A stretch of 64,000 bases of DNA from Andreprevotia sp. IGB-42. Lineage in GTDB: Bacteria; Pseudomonadota; Gammaproteobacteria; Burkholderiales; Chitinibacteraceae. The notes under the pieces were generated by a model, which saw nothing but the letters and a program-made list of their open reading frames with translations, was not told the origin of the DNA and did not search any database. The DNA lies in NCBI RefSeq assembly GCF_009848685.1, contig NZ_WXTX01000008.1:62001-126000 (forward strand), written 5' to 3'. This document shows, one piece after another, positions 1 to 7,262 of this stretch (positions within the stretch are counted from its first letter, which is position 1; each line of letters opens with the position of its first letter). A program made the translations under genes and the position numbers.

Positions 1-225
1 GAACTGGCAAAAATCCGCCGGCAGCAGATAGGTGGATGGCTCGATCTGGTCTGCTGCCAGATCGAATCCTGCATAGCGCATGCGCGGTCGCACACGCACC
101 AGGTCACTGGCCGCAGCATCCAGCAGGCGCACGAAGGCGGCATCATCCTGTGATGCAAAAATCTCCGCCGCGTCATGCAGGGAGGCTTTCAGGTCCGCAA
201 CCAGATCCGCGCGCGCCATGGTCAT
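1..225 (-). CDS. Phage protein, N-terminal part only (runs off the left edge)
   Basis: Seventy-five codons of a minus-strand gene are visible, starting at ATG 225 (a second ATG lies two codons later at 219). The visible part has an acidic-alanine helical start followed by an arginine-rich stretch (DLVRVRPRMRYAGF). Its start lies 5 bp after the stop of the upstream gene, so it is co-transcribed with the head genes. Position downstream of the capsid gene and the size of the visible part would fit a head-completion or head-tail connector protein, but no family motif is recognisable and this role is inference. The C-terminus is outside the window. Confidence 0.6.
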   Translation of the reverse strand, partial: MTMARADLVADLKASLHDAAEIFASQDDAAFVRLLDAAASDLVRVRPRMRYAGFDLAADQIEPSTYLLPADFCQF

Positions 226-230
226 GGTGG

Positions 231-668
231 TTACGCCTGCTGATCCGGTTGCTGCGACTGCTCGCCGGCGGCGTTGGCCGGATCTGCAGGTGCATCCTGG
301 CCAGCGTCGCTGGCGCCGTTACCATCAACCTTTTGTGCACCGCGCTTCAGTAGTTCTTCAGCAACAGCGCTCAGCACGCCTTTGCGCGGGTTGGGGGCCA
401 ACTGCTCCAGCTCGCCCAGATGATCGAGCTGCGCATCGCTCAGGTCCGGTAGCGCTTTGACAATGGTGCCCACGGTGCCAGTCAGCAGTACTGCCTCCAG
501 CTCGGGCGGCTCGGGCCGCGGATCTGGATCGGCCGGATCACGCGGGCGCAGGTGTGGTGGCAGCTCGTCCGGGTAGAAATGGCGCGTTTCGCCTGGTGCA
601 ATGATGGCGCTGCCGATGTACATCAGGCCGCGGCCGGTGTTGGTCACCGGCACTTGAATCTGTTGCAT
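231..668 (-). CDS. Phage structural-region protein, unknown function (145 aa)
   Basis: The N-terminal 40 residues look like a small beta-rich domain (VPVTNTGRGLMYIGSAIIAPGETRHF). The middle is proline- and aspartate-rich (about residues 40-58), and the C-terminal third is a low-complexity Ala/Gln/Asp tail. It lies directly downstream of the capsid gene and 5 bp upstream of the next phage gene. N-terminal domains with this look are common in small phage proteins encoded next to the major capsid protein, where decoration or head-fibre roles are known, but I do not recognise a named family. Confidence 0.65.
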   Translation of the reverse strand: MQQIQVPVTNTGRGLMYIGSAIIAPGETRHFYPDELPPHLRPRDPADPDPRPEPPELEAVLLTGTVGTIVKALPDLSDAQLDHLGELEQLAPNPRKGVLSAVAEELLKRGAQKVDGNGASDAGQDAPADPANAAGEQSQQPDQQA

Positions 669-737
669 GGTTTGCTCTCCTCGATGGGCCCACCTGGCAG
701 AGGCCAGGCAGGCATGGGGTGCTACGGGGGTAGTGCG

Positions 738-3287
738 TTAACCCACGCGGTTGACGCGGCCGGTACCGCTGTACAGCGTGATCGACGTATTGGCGTTCTT
801 CAGCTGGGTAGGGGTGTGCAGCGCAATCCACTGCGTGCCGAAGGCTTCCTTCTGCGCAGTGAACAGGCCGGAGCTGTCGCGGGAGTCCTGCAGCTGCTCC
901 ATGCCCCACGGCTTCAGCAAGCGGAAGCGCGTCTGGTTGCGCTCGCCGATCAGCACACGCTGGTCGCCGATGCGCAGGCCTGGTGCAGTGGTCTTGAACG
1001 CTGGAACATTCTTGATCCGGCCGAGGTTGCCGTCGGCAGTCAGGTCGGTACCAGGCTTCGAGTAGGCAGCGAGGAAGGTGCCGGCCTGCTCGATGGCGGT
1101 CATCGTGGTGCCGGACATCAGGCTCAGATCGGCGCGGTAGTAGCGCTGATCCTCGATGACGTTCTTGCGCAGGGAGAAGCGGTAGATGAAGTCATCCCAC
1201 TTGTCCTTGACCGTGCTGGCGCCCAGGTCCGTATCGAAGCGGTACGTGTTGCTGGTGTAGCTGTAGGCCGTGGCCACAATGGCGGTGGCATTGGGCGGCA
1301 CGATCGGCGTGCCGGCCTGGTCGACGAACATCACCTCGCCCTGGTTGTAGTTCATCACCCAGTACACGCCGGCGGACTGGGCGCCGGTGCCATCCCATTC
1401 CGTTTTGGCGGCGCCGGCGTAGGTGAAGGTCACCGGATTCAGCGTGCTGCCGATCTGCGCACCCTTCAGATCGCGGTACACACGCGGGCGCACCACCGGG
1501 AACTGGCTCAGCACGAACACGGTGTTGGTGCCGTTCACCCCGGTCAGGGCTTCGTTGGTCTTGGGGATTGCGCCAAATTCGTCGGCGGCATCGATCAGCT
1601 CGTTGAAAATGAGGCGTTCGGTATCCTCGCCGATGATGCGCGTGGCGTTTTTGCTGTTCTCGGCGATCACGTCGAAATCGATCTGGCCGTTCTGCGACAG
1701 CAGCATCATTTCCTGCGAGACCTGGAATGCCAGCTTCTGCGGCAGCGGGTAGGCGCTTTCGAAGTCCTGCTTCACGCCGGCGCGCTTGATGCCCTGGGCT
1801 TCAAAAGTGCGCGTGCTGTTGATACCCGCGGCCGATGCATCGCGCCAGCTGTACGGGATGCTCACCTGGGCGGCAAAAGTGGCGGTACCGAAGTCGACGA
1901 AATTCAGGCCGGTCAGGTTGTAGAGCGATTCACGCAGTACCGTGCGCTCGAAAATCGCCGGCGTCTTGATGTCGCTGATCGAGCCGACACCGCCCGCCAG
2001 TGCGCGGTGCTCGGCCAACAGGCGGGCGCCGTTGTCCTGGTCGAACTGGCGCAGCGCCAGCGAGATCGCTTGTGCCGTCACCGCGTTGGGCTTGCGTTCG
2101 GCGCCAATGCTCAGGCGCTTGTCCACCTCGGCCTGCATGCCATCGATGGTCTTGGTATCGTCAACGGTGACATGCACGCTGCCGGCAGGGCGAAAGCCCA
2201 TGGCGGCCAGCTGCTTGGCTGCTGCGTTTTCGTTGGCGCTCTCGATCAGGAACTGGCCCAGCTGCTTGACCTGGTCATCGCCCATGCCGTCGGACAGCAT
2301 CTTGCTGCCCTTGTCGATCAGCGCAGTGCGGGTGGGCTCATCGAGCGCGGTAGCGGCATTGATGGCGTCGCTCAATACCTTGGTGCGGGCCGCGCGGGCC
2401 TCGCTCAGTTGCTTGGCGGCGGCCTCGTCGGCGGCGCGCAGATCGGCCAGCTGTTTGCTCACCTGGGCAGCCACGTCGGTGGGGTTGGTGTTGCTGGTGT
2501 TGACCGACAACTGGATGGTGCTGCCGGCAGCCAGGGCGCTGGCCAGCTGCACGACATTCGCCTCGATGGTATCGACCACCACCTGCGCGGTGTTGGCATC
2601 GGCGATGTTGCCGTCGCTCAGCGCTTTGCGGGCGTTGTTGCACAGCAGGGTGATGGTGGCTTCTGGCAGGCCCTGTTGCTTCAGGTTTTCTGCCAGTTTG
2701 AGGATCAGTTTTTCCCACATGGTGCGGATCTCCGAGAGTAAGGTCGAGGCGAGCTCCGGATGCAGCAGCACCGGCGTGGTGCCGGTGGCCTCCGAGAGCT
2801 TTACGGGGTCGAGGTTTTTGATGACGGGGCGGGTGGTCAGCGCGGCGCCAACCAGCAAGCAGCCGTGGCGATTGCCGGCTTCGTTGTCGGTGAAGTCTTC
2901 CCAGTATTCGGCCGACAGGTACTGGTGCTTCTTGTCGCGTACCGCCTGCAGGCCGTAGGGGGTCCAGCTCACCAGTGCGCGCAACCGGTTGCCTTCCACG
3001 GCCAGGCGCAGCACGGTGGCTGCTGCGCCTTTGGCGGCTTCATGCTCCACATCGATGAAGATTTCCTGGCCATACACGCCGGCGTCGAAGTTCTTCACCA
3101 TCGACAGCAACATGCCGCTGGTGATTTCAAAGCGGCCGTAGCGCGGATCCGTGAAGGAGCCGGTGCGGGTCAGGGTGATCCAGGACTGCTTGGGTTCGTC
3201 GCCTTCGCTCAGGTTCACACTGAGCCGAGACAGGAATCGCACTGTCTCAGTGGCAACTGCGGTAGCAGAGAGTTTGATGAGGCGCAT
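738..3287 (-). CDS. Fused prohead protease - scaffold - major capsid protein (849 aa)
   Basis: Residues about 1-165 resemble the Mu I-type prohead protease: a 'WITLTRTGSF' strand, DVEHEA around residue 80, and the typical 'VSWTPYGLQAVRDKKHQYLSAEY' region. Residues about 185-390 are charged, alanine-rich and helical, as expected of a scaffold. Residues about 400-849 look like a major capsid protein that would be released by cleavage. In Mu and many relatives, protease/scaffold and capsid are separate genes; here one uninterrupted reading frame covers all three. The start is ATG 3287. A repeated DNA motif lies about 115 bp upstream. Catalytic serine and histidine positions cannot be assigned with confidence. 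The order protease-scaffold-capsid matches assembly logic and supports the call. Confidence 0.8.
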   Translation of the reverse strand: MRLIKLSATAVATETVRFLSRLSVNLSEGDEPKQSWITLTRTGSFTDPRYGRFEITSGMLLSMVKNFDAGVYGQEIFIDVEHEAAKGAAATVLRLAVEGNRLRALVSWTPYGLQAVRDKKHQYLSAEYWEDFTDNEAGNRHGCLLVGAALTTRPVIKNLDPVKLSEATGTTPVLLHPELASTLLSEIRTMWEKLILKLAENLKQQGLPEATITLLCNNARKALSDGNIADANTAQVVVDTIEANVVQLASALAAGSTIQLSVNTSNTNPTDVAAQVSKQLADLRAADEAAAKQLSEARAARTKVLSDAINAATALDEPTRTALIDKGSKMLSDGMGDDQVKQLGQFLIESANENAAAKQLAAMGFRPAGSVHVTVDDTKTIDGMQAEVDKRLSIGAERKPNAVTAQAISLALRQFDQDNGARLLAEHRALAGGVGSISDIKTPAIFERTVLRESLYNLTGLNFVDFGTATFAAQVSIPYSWRDASAAGINSTRTFEAQGIKRAGVKQDFESAYPLPQKLAFQVSQEMMLLSQNGQIDFDVIAENSKNATRIIGEDTERLIFNELIDAADEFGAIPKTNEALTGVNGTNTVFVLSQFPVVRPRVYRDLKGAQIGSTLNPVTFTYAGAAKTEWDGTGAQSAGVYWVMNYNQGEVMFVDQAGTPIVPPNATAIVATAYSYTSNTYRFDTDLGASTVKDKWDDFIYRFSLRKNVIEDQRYYRADLSLMSGTTMTAIEQAGTFLAAYSKPGTDLTADGNLGRIKNVPAFKTTAPGLRIGDQRVLIGERNQTRFRLLKPWGMEQLQDSRDSSGLFTAQKEAFGTQWIALHTPTQLKNANTSITLYSGTGRVNRVG

Positions 3288-3400
3288 GGCAACCCTTGTT
3301 GTTCAGGTCGCACGGCACGCGGGGAGAGAGGGGCCCGCTGCCGCACTGAACCGCCGGAAAATGGCGGTCTGTGCAGCAGGGTAGGGAAAGGGGCCCAGCC

Positions 3401-3417
3401 AAAAAAGGCCCCCAAAA
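3401..3417 (-). repeat. Prophage inter-gene motif, copy 1
   Basis: Read on the minus strand this is TTTTGGGGGCCTTTTTT followed by GGCTGG. It lies a few bases after the stop codon ending at 3425 and upstream of the protease-capsid gene. Closely related copies lie at 9679-9695 and 13967-13983, both also just after a stop codon on the minus strand. The function is unknown; a late promoter element, processing site or terminator are possible. Confidence 0.6.
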
Positions 3418-3424
3418 TGCAGGA

Positions 3425-3625
3425 TTACAGCGGTGTGGCAGCGCCTGGTGCAAGCGGTACCGTCAGCCTGGCCACGTAGTCACCACGCAGGCTGTCCAGG
3501 CAGAAGATGCGGAATCCCCGGTCCAGCCAGTTGCGGAAATCCTCCTCTGGCGGGCCATCGCGCTGCATGTCGCAATGGATCGGTACCGAGATCGTATGAG
3601 TTGCCGGGCTAGTGGTCATCGCCAT
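3425..3625 (-). CDS. Small phage protein, unknown function (66 aa)
   Basis: The frame starts at ATG 3625 (or ATG 3619 two codons on) and overlaps the end of the upstream gene by about 17 bp, the usual arrangement of coupled phage genes. The protein is short and soluble, with a motif PPEEDFRNWLDRGFRIFCLDSLRGDY that looks like a compact globular protein. A longer upstream extension of the frame exists but runs antiparallel to nothing useful and overlaps the neighbour fully, so it was not used. I recognise no family. Confidence 0.5.
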   Translation of the reverse strand: MAMTTSPATHTISVPIHCDMQRDGPPEEDFRNWLDRGFRIFCLDSLRGDYVARLTVPLAPGAATPL

Positions 3626-3851
3626 GCTCCAGCTCGAATGCGGATTGTTGTTGCTCCAGCACCGCGCCAAGCGCGCTGCCCAGGCGGGCGAGTTCCTTGT
3701 CCACATGGCGCCAATCGCCCGGGGGCAGGTAGCGGCTGTTGCGGCGCAAGTGCGTCAGGCAGTCCACCACGCCGTTGCGGAACAGCAGCAGCGGCAGGAA
3801 TGGCAGCGCGGCCAGCTGGCCGACGGCGGCAGGGGAGATATCAGCCGGCAT
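3609..3851 (-). CDS. Small phage protein, unknown function (80 aa)
   Basis: The start is ATG 3851, overlapping the end of the upstream gene by 11 bp. The protein begins MPADISPAAVGQLAALPFL, has a hydrophobic stretch at about residues 9-27 that could be amphipathic or a weak membrane helix, and ends in a charged helix (KELARLGSALGAVLEQQQ). It belongs to a run of three tiny overlapping genes (3425-4095) between the BRO gene and the capsid gene. No family is recognised. Confidence 0.5.
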   Translation of the reverse strand: MPADISPAAVGQLAALPFLPLLLFRNGVVDCLTHLRRNSRYLPPGDWRHVDKELARLGSALGAVLEQQQSAFELEHGDDH

Positions 3852-4095
3852 GGTGGTCACCCCCGTATTGCTCCACGAATGCATCCAGTTGCTCGCGCGC
3901 AACCTCCTGCAGGCTGGCCAACCCGGCCAGCAGCCCGGCAAGCGATGCTGGTGGCAGTGTGCACAGGGGTTCACGCAGCACGCGCACCAGCGTTTCCAGC
4001 CCGGTTTCCACGTCCGCCAGGTTACTGCGAGCGGCATCGAGCACCGCCAGATCCGCGGGGCCCAGGGTGGCCCCGGTGTATGCAGGTGCGCTCAT
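3841..4095 (-). CDS. Small helical phage protein, unknown function (84 aa)
   Basis: The start is ATG 4095, one base after the stop of the BRO gene (which ends at 4097), so translation is probably coupled. The sequence is strongly alpha-helical with leucine/alanine heptads (LAVLDAARSNLADVETGLETL and LAGLLAGLASLQEVAREQL). This suggests a coiled-coil or small helical bundle. It is the first of three short overlapping genes. No family is recognised. Confidence 0.5.
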   Translation of the reverse strand: MSAPAYTGATLGPADLAVLDAARSNLADVETGLETLVRVLREPLCTLPPASLAGLLAGLASLQEVAREQLDAFVEQYGGDHHAG

Positions 4096-4096
4096 G

Positions 4097-4681
4097 TCAC
4101 ACCCCCGGCAGTGCAGGTTGATCAGGCAGCTTGGGCAACAGGGCCTGATTCGGCAGCGGCTGGCCCAGTGCTTGCGCTACCTCGCCGAGCAAACCGGTCA
4201 GCATGGTGCGCGCGTACAGGTCCTTGCTGCGTGCAACGTCCATGGTGAGCTGCCGGGCAATTTTGACCAGCTGCACCCGTTCACGGGTAAGTGCGCCGCC
4301 TGCCAGGTAGAACCCTTGCTGGCGGATGGCCGGCAGTACTTCTGCCGTCACCCACTTCTTGAACCGTTTCGCTTCGTCCTTTCGACTGGTGAGCACCAGC
4401 GAGTACAAGCCGGATTCGCTGATGATATTCACCTGTTCATTACCTCCCGACATACGGCTAAGGCCCTCAATACTGTTGAGGGCCTTTTCATCGTCGTCGA
4501 GGCGACGAAGGGCCATTGTTACGTTGTCGAGCCCGAGCGCGCTGCAAACGTCAGCAGCAACAAACCAGACGGTGCTATCAGACTTCAAAATGACCCGGAC
4601 ATTGGCGTCGGTCATGAACTGATGGATGGAAATAATGCCCACTTCGGGCATAACTTGCGGTGTGGTATGCTGAACTTGCAT
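4097..4681 (-). CDS. BRO family (Bro-N) phage antirepressor-like protein (194 aa)
   Basis: Residues about 20-120 match the Bro-N fold found in phage antirepressors: VWFVAADVCSALGL, a dozen residues later 'ALRRLDDDEKAL', then SESGLYSLVLTSRKDEAKRFKKWVTAEVLPAIRQQG, which is the most conserved block of the family. The C-terminal 70 residues are helical and probably carry a partner- or DNA-binding part. BRO proteins act as antirepressors or transcription regulators in temperate phages. It lies between two ribbon-helix-helix genes and three tiny genes, inside the accessory block that splits the head genes. Regulation by the operator cluster at 4959-5023 is likely by position. Confidence 0.9.
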   Translation of the reverse strand: MQVQHTTPQVMPEVGIISIHQFMTDANVRVILKSDSTVWFVAADVCSALGLDNVTMALRRLDDDEKALNSIEGLSRMSGGNEQVNIISESGLYSLVLTSRKDEAKRFKKWVTAEVLPAIRQQGFYLAGGALTRERVQLVKIARQLTMDVARSKDLYARTMLTGLLGEVAQALGQPLPNQALLPKLPDQPALPGV

Positions 4682-4738
4682 CTGATTCTCCTGCTTCGAT
4701 TTTGGGGTCTGATGTCCGGCTCCATGGTGTTACAGCAC

Positions 4739-4758
4739 CTTGGGGCCTTCTTTTTGGG
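4739..4758 (+). repeat. Possible inverted copy of the prophage inter-gene motif
   Basis: The plus strand reads TTGGGGCCTTCTTTTTGG, close to the motif found on the minus strand at 3401, 9679 and 13967, with one inserted C. It lies between the start of the BRO gene and the end of the ribbon-helix-helix gene. The orientation is opposite to the other three copies, so this match is less secure. Confidence 0.35.
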
Positions 4759-4763
4759 CGTAG

Positions 4764-4946
4764 TTACCTGCCCGTTTTCTTTGCATCCCTCGCCTTTTCG
4801 TTTTGTTCCCGTAGCTCCAGCAGCATTGCAGTGATCTGGCCGGTGAGACTCCGACAATTTGCGGCCGCTTCTGCAGCAAGCCATTGCTTCAGTTCAGGTG
4901 GCACGCGTAGATTAATCTGCGGCAACGTTCTTGCACCTTTGACCAT
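4764..4946 (-). CDS. Arc-type ribbon-helix-helix regulator (60 aa)
   Basis: The whole protein is a single ribbon-helix-helix domain: a beta strand 'PQINLRVPPELKQWL' (about residues 9-23) followed by two helices ending in 'SLTGQITAMLLELREQ'. This matches the Arc/MetJ-like DNA-binding fold, in which the strand of a dimer reads the major groove. It is transcribed divergently from another Arc-like gene at 5036, and three copies of CCACCGTGG lie between the two starts. A role as a phage repressor or regulator of the accessory block is inferred from this layout. Confidence 0.85.
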   Translation of the reverse strand: MVKGARTLPQINLRVPPELKQWLAAEAAANCRSLTGQITAMLLELREQNEKARDAKKTGR

Positions 4947-4958
4947 TCATTCCTCCGT

Positions 4959-5023
4959 ACCCCACCGTGGGGTATTTGGAAAGTAAACCACCGTGGGGAA
5001 TTGATGTCAACACCACCGTGGTG
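4959..5023. promoter_or_regulatory. Triple operator, three CCACCGTGG sites in a divergent promoter
   Basis: Identical 9-bp cores CCACCGTGG lie at 4962-4970, 4988-4996 and 5013-5021, spaced 26 and 25 bp apart. The first is embedded in the near-perfect palindrome ACCCCACCGTGGGGT and the third in CACCACCGTGGTG. The sites fill the gap between two divergent Arc-type regulators (starts at 4946 and 5036). Arc-family proteins bind such paired or tandem palindromes as dimers of dimers, so autoregulation of both genes is the simple reading. Confidence 0.75.
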
Positions 5024-5035
5024 CAACATTGCTAC

Positions 5036-5278
5036 ATGTCACGCGAAGATCCGCAATACAAACTGAGAGTCCCGCCAGAGTTGCGGGAACAGATAGAACA
5101 CGCAGCCAAAATAAACGGTCGCAGCATGAATGCGGAGGTCGTTGCGAGACTGCAAAGTACCTTCAATGCAGGTGTTGTGAGCACTGGCCAAGACAGCCGA
5201 TGCCTGGAAGAGATCAGCGCATTGCGCGCTGATCTTGCTGCGTTACTGGGTAGCCCGGGGTTGGCCAAGCCGCGCTGA
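5036..5278 (+). CDS. Arc-like ribbon-helix-helix regulator (80 aa)
   Basis: Residues about 6-45 form an Arc domain: the strand 'YKLRVPPELREQIEHAA', then 'NGRSMNAEVVARLQSTF', the classic Arc/Mnt signature. Residues 46-80 are a leucine-rich helical tail that may aid oligomerisation. ATG 5036 was chosen over an upstream in-frame ATG at 4967 because the domain starts right after it and the upstream codons lie inside the operator cluster. It is the only plus-strand gene in the accessory block. Together with the minus-strand Arc-type gene it resembles a Mnt/Arc-like two-regulator switch. Confidence 0.85.
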   Translation: MSREDPQYKLRVPPELREQIEHAAKINGRSMNAEVVARLQSTFNAGVVSTGQDSRCLEEISALRADLAALLGSPGLAKPR

Positions 5279-5324
5279 TGGCGTGCCAACCCCTGTGGAT
5301 AACCCGGAAAGCATTACGCAGAGC

Positions 5325-5795
5325 TTATGAATTCAGCGCTGCCAGCTCCGTGCGGATGCGGTTGACCACCGTTGCTTGCGATACCAGTACGTCGGTTGGC
5401 AGCGCATCCAGTGCGTTCTCTACACGCAAAATCAATACCGCCCTGATATCGCCATTCGATTCACGCGCGGCACGCAGGGCTTCGAACGCCGGTGCAAGTG
5501 CCGGATCCACGCCTGGCGCTGGCGCATCGCTCCGTTCCGCGCGCTTTTCGCTTGTCGCGGCCTCGCCAGGCCTGCTCACCAGCAGGGCGACGATCTGCGA
5601 GCCGACGATCAGCACAATGCCTGCCAAGAAGAATATGCCCCCGGATTCCATGGCGAGTTGCCGGTCAGCGACCAAACCATGGTTGATGATCCGGTCGGCC
5701 GCACCGCCGCCGCCCATTACGGAAACGTCGGCAACCCATGCCCGCACAATGTTGAACAAGCCGATGATCGTCAGTGCAACGCCCCAATATTTCAT
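5325..5795 (-). CDS. Membrane protein of unknown function, prophage accessory block (156 aa)
   Basis: Two membrane segments are visible: about residues 4-24 (GVALTIIGLFNIVRAWVADV) and 50-73 (GGIFFLAGIVLIVGSQIVALLV), separated by a glycine-rich and charged loop. The C-terminal 80 residues are soluble and helical (ALAPAFEALRAARESNGDIR). The start is ATG 5795. It lies 12 bp downstream of another unknown gene and is probably co-transcribed with it. Small two-helix membrane proteins in this position are often superinfection-exclusion or lysogenic conversion factors, but nothing here proves that. Confidence 0.6.
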   Translation of the reverse strand: MKYWGVALTIIGLFNIVRAWVADVSVMGGGGAADRIINHGLVADRQLAMESGGIFFLAGIVLIVGSQIVALLVSRPGEAATSEKRAERSDAPAPGVDPALAPAFEALRAARESNGDIRAVLILRVENALDALPTDVLVSQATVVNRIRTELAALNS

Positions 5796-5807
5796 GATTG
5801 CTACCTT

Positions 5808-6254
5808 TTATAGGTTGATGATTTCGGGCGCTGCAGGCGACTGGTTTTCAAGCGCACGCATGAAGGCGTGGGCCATGATCAGGTTGCCATGCTGGTTGAT
5901 GTACGGGTTCTCGTCGCGGCCTTCCAGGTACAAATCCAGCACCTTGCCCTGACCATCGAACTTGAAATCCAATACAGGCTGCTTATCCCCCGGAGCGAAG
6001 ATACCTACCCATGCGGTCGCATCGCGTGGATCAGCGATCAATTTCATGACGGCAGTCAGCTCAATGCCCAATGCCGTGACCGTAAATGCGGTGTCGGACA
6101 CGCTGTCCATACTCAGCACCTCTATCCGCGCGTTCAAGCTGTCGGAAGGTGGGGCAATGATGTTGTGCAAGAAGGTGTCGAACAGCTTGGTCAAGTCGAT
6201 GTACTTATCCCGGTAATCGCTGAAAACGATGGGGGTTTTTGCAAAGAGGTGCAT
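5808..6254 (-). CDS. Unknown soluble protein, prophage accessory block (148 aa)
   Basis: The start is ATG 6254 (an in-frame TTG lies one codon upstream). The protein has an N-terminal charged part and a beta-rich middle (FTVTALGIELTAVMKLIADPRDATAWVGIFAPGDKQ), then a conserved-looking 'FKFDGQGKVLDLYLEGRDENPYINQHG'. No catalytic motif or known family is recognisable. It forms a pair with the membrane protein at 5325-5795, 12 bp apart, and a bidirectional terminator lies upstream at 6374-6402, so the two form their own transcription unit. Confidence 0.6.
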   Translation of the reverse strand: MHLFAKTPIVFSDYRDKYIDLTKLFDTFLHNIIAPPSDSLNARIEVLSMDSVSDTAFTVTALGIELTAVMKLIADPRDATAWVGIFAPGDKQPVLDFKFDGQGKVLDLYLEGRDENPYINQHGNLIMAHAFMRALENQSPAAPEIINL

Positions 6255-6373
6255 CAAGAATTCCTGTAAGCAATGAGATGGCCTTGCGAACGTTATGACG
6301 CTGTTGTAGTTACAAGGTTACAGCTAGCTTGTACTGCGCTTTTTATTTCGTCAAGGCGCAGCAAGCGGACAAC

Positions 6374-6402
6374 AAAAAACCCCGCGCTGGCGGGGTTTTG
6401 TT
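6374..6402. terminator. Bidirectional intrinsic terminator
   Basis: An A-run and AACCCCGC pair with GCGGGGTT and a T-run around a short loop, so the hairpin can work on either strand. It follows the small gene ending at 6418 on the minus strand and separates the JAMM-like pair from the downstream accessory genes. Confidence 0.8.
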
Positions 6403-6417
6403 GGGCGAAGGGCGCGG

Positions 6418-6699
6418 TCAATCCTTGCACGGGATGCCATAGCCACACAGCATCATGGCCGGCTTTTTAACTTCAGCACGATGCCAGTTGAAGTGCTGAT
6501 CAGCGCTGTGGCGGTGCTTGACTGGTTTTGCAGCATTGGCTGCTTCCGCACGAGCTGCCTCGGCGGCGGCGTGCTCCGCTTCAAGCTGAGCTTGAAAAGC
6601 ATCCGCAGAACGCGTGTAAGCGTCGGGGCCATCATAGAAAACAACAAGATCGCCATTACGGCGATCTTTTAGCGGCTTGTTGAACGGTATATGCATCAT
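6418..6699 (-). CDS. Small partner protein of the JAMM-like gene (93 aa)
   Basis: The start ATG at 6699 overlaps the TGA stop of the upstream JAMM-like gene (ATGA), so the two are translationally coupled. The N-terminal 30 residues look structured (KDRRNGDLVVFYDGPDAY), the middle is an alanine/glutamate helix (about residues 35-60), and the C-terminus is rich in histidine, cysteine and basic residues (KHRHSADQHFNWHRAEVKK). I recognise no family. The coupling suggests that it works with, or restrains, the JAMM-like protein. Base composition is lower in GC than in flanking head genes. Confidence 0.55.
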   Translation of the reverse strand: MMHIPFNKPLKDRRNGDLVVFYDGPDAYTRSADAFQAQLEAEHAAAEAARAEAANAAKPVKHRHSADQHFNWHRAEVKKPAMMLCGYGIPCKD

Positions 6700-7262
6700 G
6701 TTTGCTCCCGTATGTACCTGAGCTTCAATTCCGTGCACACCTGCAACAACTGCAGGTGCAACACTTCAGAGCCGGCGTTACGTCGGTCGAGCTGGTCTGT
6801 GTTGACTAAGTTTCGAACTTCATTGTGCACACCAAGTTTAGCTTTTTCAAATTTATCATTTACAAGTGTGAATGGTGGCCAACCTTTTGCAGGTTTGTAC
6901 ATGATAAATCTGCTTCGAGGGCCCACCACTCTGATACAGGAAAGCTGATAGTCAAGAGCAAGGTCAATGTCTTCAATAGAGAGCGTCGTCCCACGAGGAT
7001 GATTATGCGTGAACAACTGGTTGCGCATGGCATGCAAGTTTTCGTGGCCAAAGCCTACCTGATCTGCAAGGCCTTCCTTCCGGAGCAACATTGTTCCGTC
7101 TTGACTAAAAAAAGCGCCAGTTTCGAAGTCGTTATGACGGATGCTGTTCTCAAACTCGACGACTGCTTGCAACAGCGGCGTAGAGGTATCCGGGCGCGCT
7201 AGCGGCAGAGTGTCGTCGTAGAAGGCGTAGCCGCTGGGCGGTTGGTGAAATCGCTTAGTCAT
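6696..7262 (-). CDS. JAMM/MPN-like (RadC-type) metalloprotease-fold protein (188 aa)
   Basis: The motif THNHPRG followed by SxxD (H86, H88, S95, D98) matches the zinc-binding JAMM signature HxHPx(n)SxxD seen in RadC-like and JAB proteins. Several glutamates upstream (E37, E39, E47) could supply the catalytic acid. The flanking 'DIDLALDYQLSCIRVVG' fits the helix and strand after the motif. ATG 7262 was chosen because the longer frame adds only a poor leader. The gene is AT-richer than its neighbours and lies between the head-morphogenesis gene and unknown genes, so it looks acquired. No E1, E2 or ubiquitin-like gene lies nearby, so it is not an obvious Bil-type system. A peptidase or toxin role is inference. 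Confidence 0.65.
   Translation of the reverse strand: MTKRFHQPPSGYAFYDDTLPLARPDTSTPLLQAVVEFENSIRHNDFETGAFFSQDGTMLLRKEGLADQVGFGHENLHAMRNQLFTHNHPRGTTLSIEDIDLALDYQLSCIRVVGPRSRFIMYKPAKGWPPFTLVNDKFEKAKLGVHNEVRNLVNTDQLDRRNAGSEVLHLQLLQVCTELKLRYIREQT

Noticed and set aside
552-2741. Long plus-strand frame of 729 codons opposite the protease-capsid gene
   Set aside because: High GC makes long antisense frames common; the frame has no ribosome site and its composition (Gly/Gln/His/Val-rich) is that of an antisense shadow.
3215-3453. Small minus-strand frames upstream of the protease-capsid gene
   Set aside because: They overlap the gene start or the repeat motif, lack ribosome sites and are proline/cysteine-rich noise.
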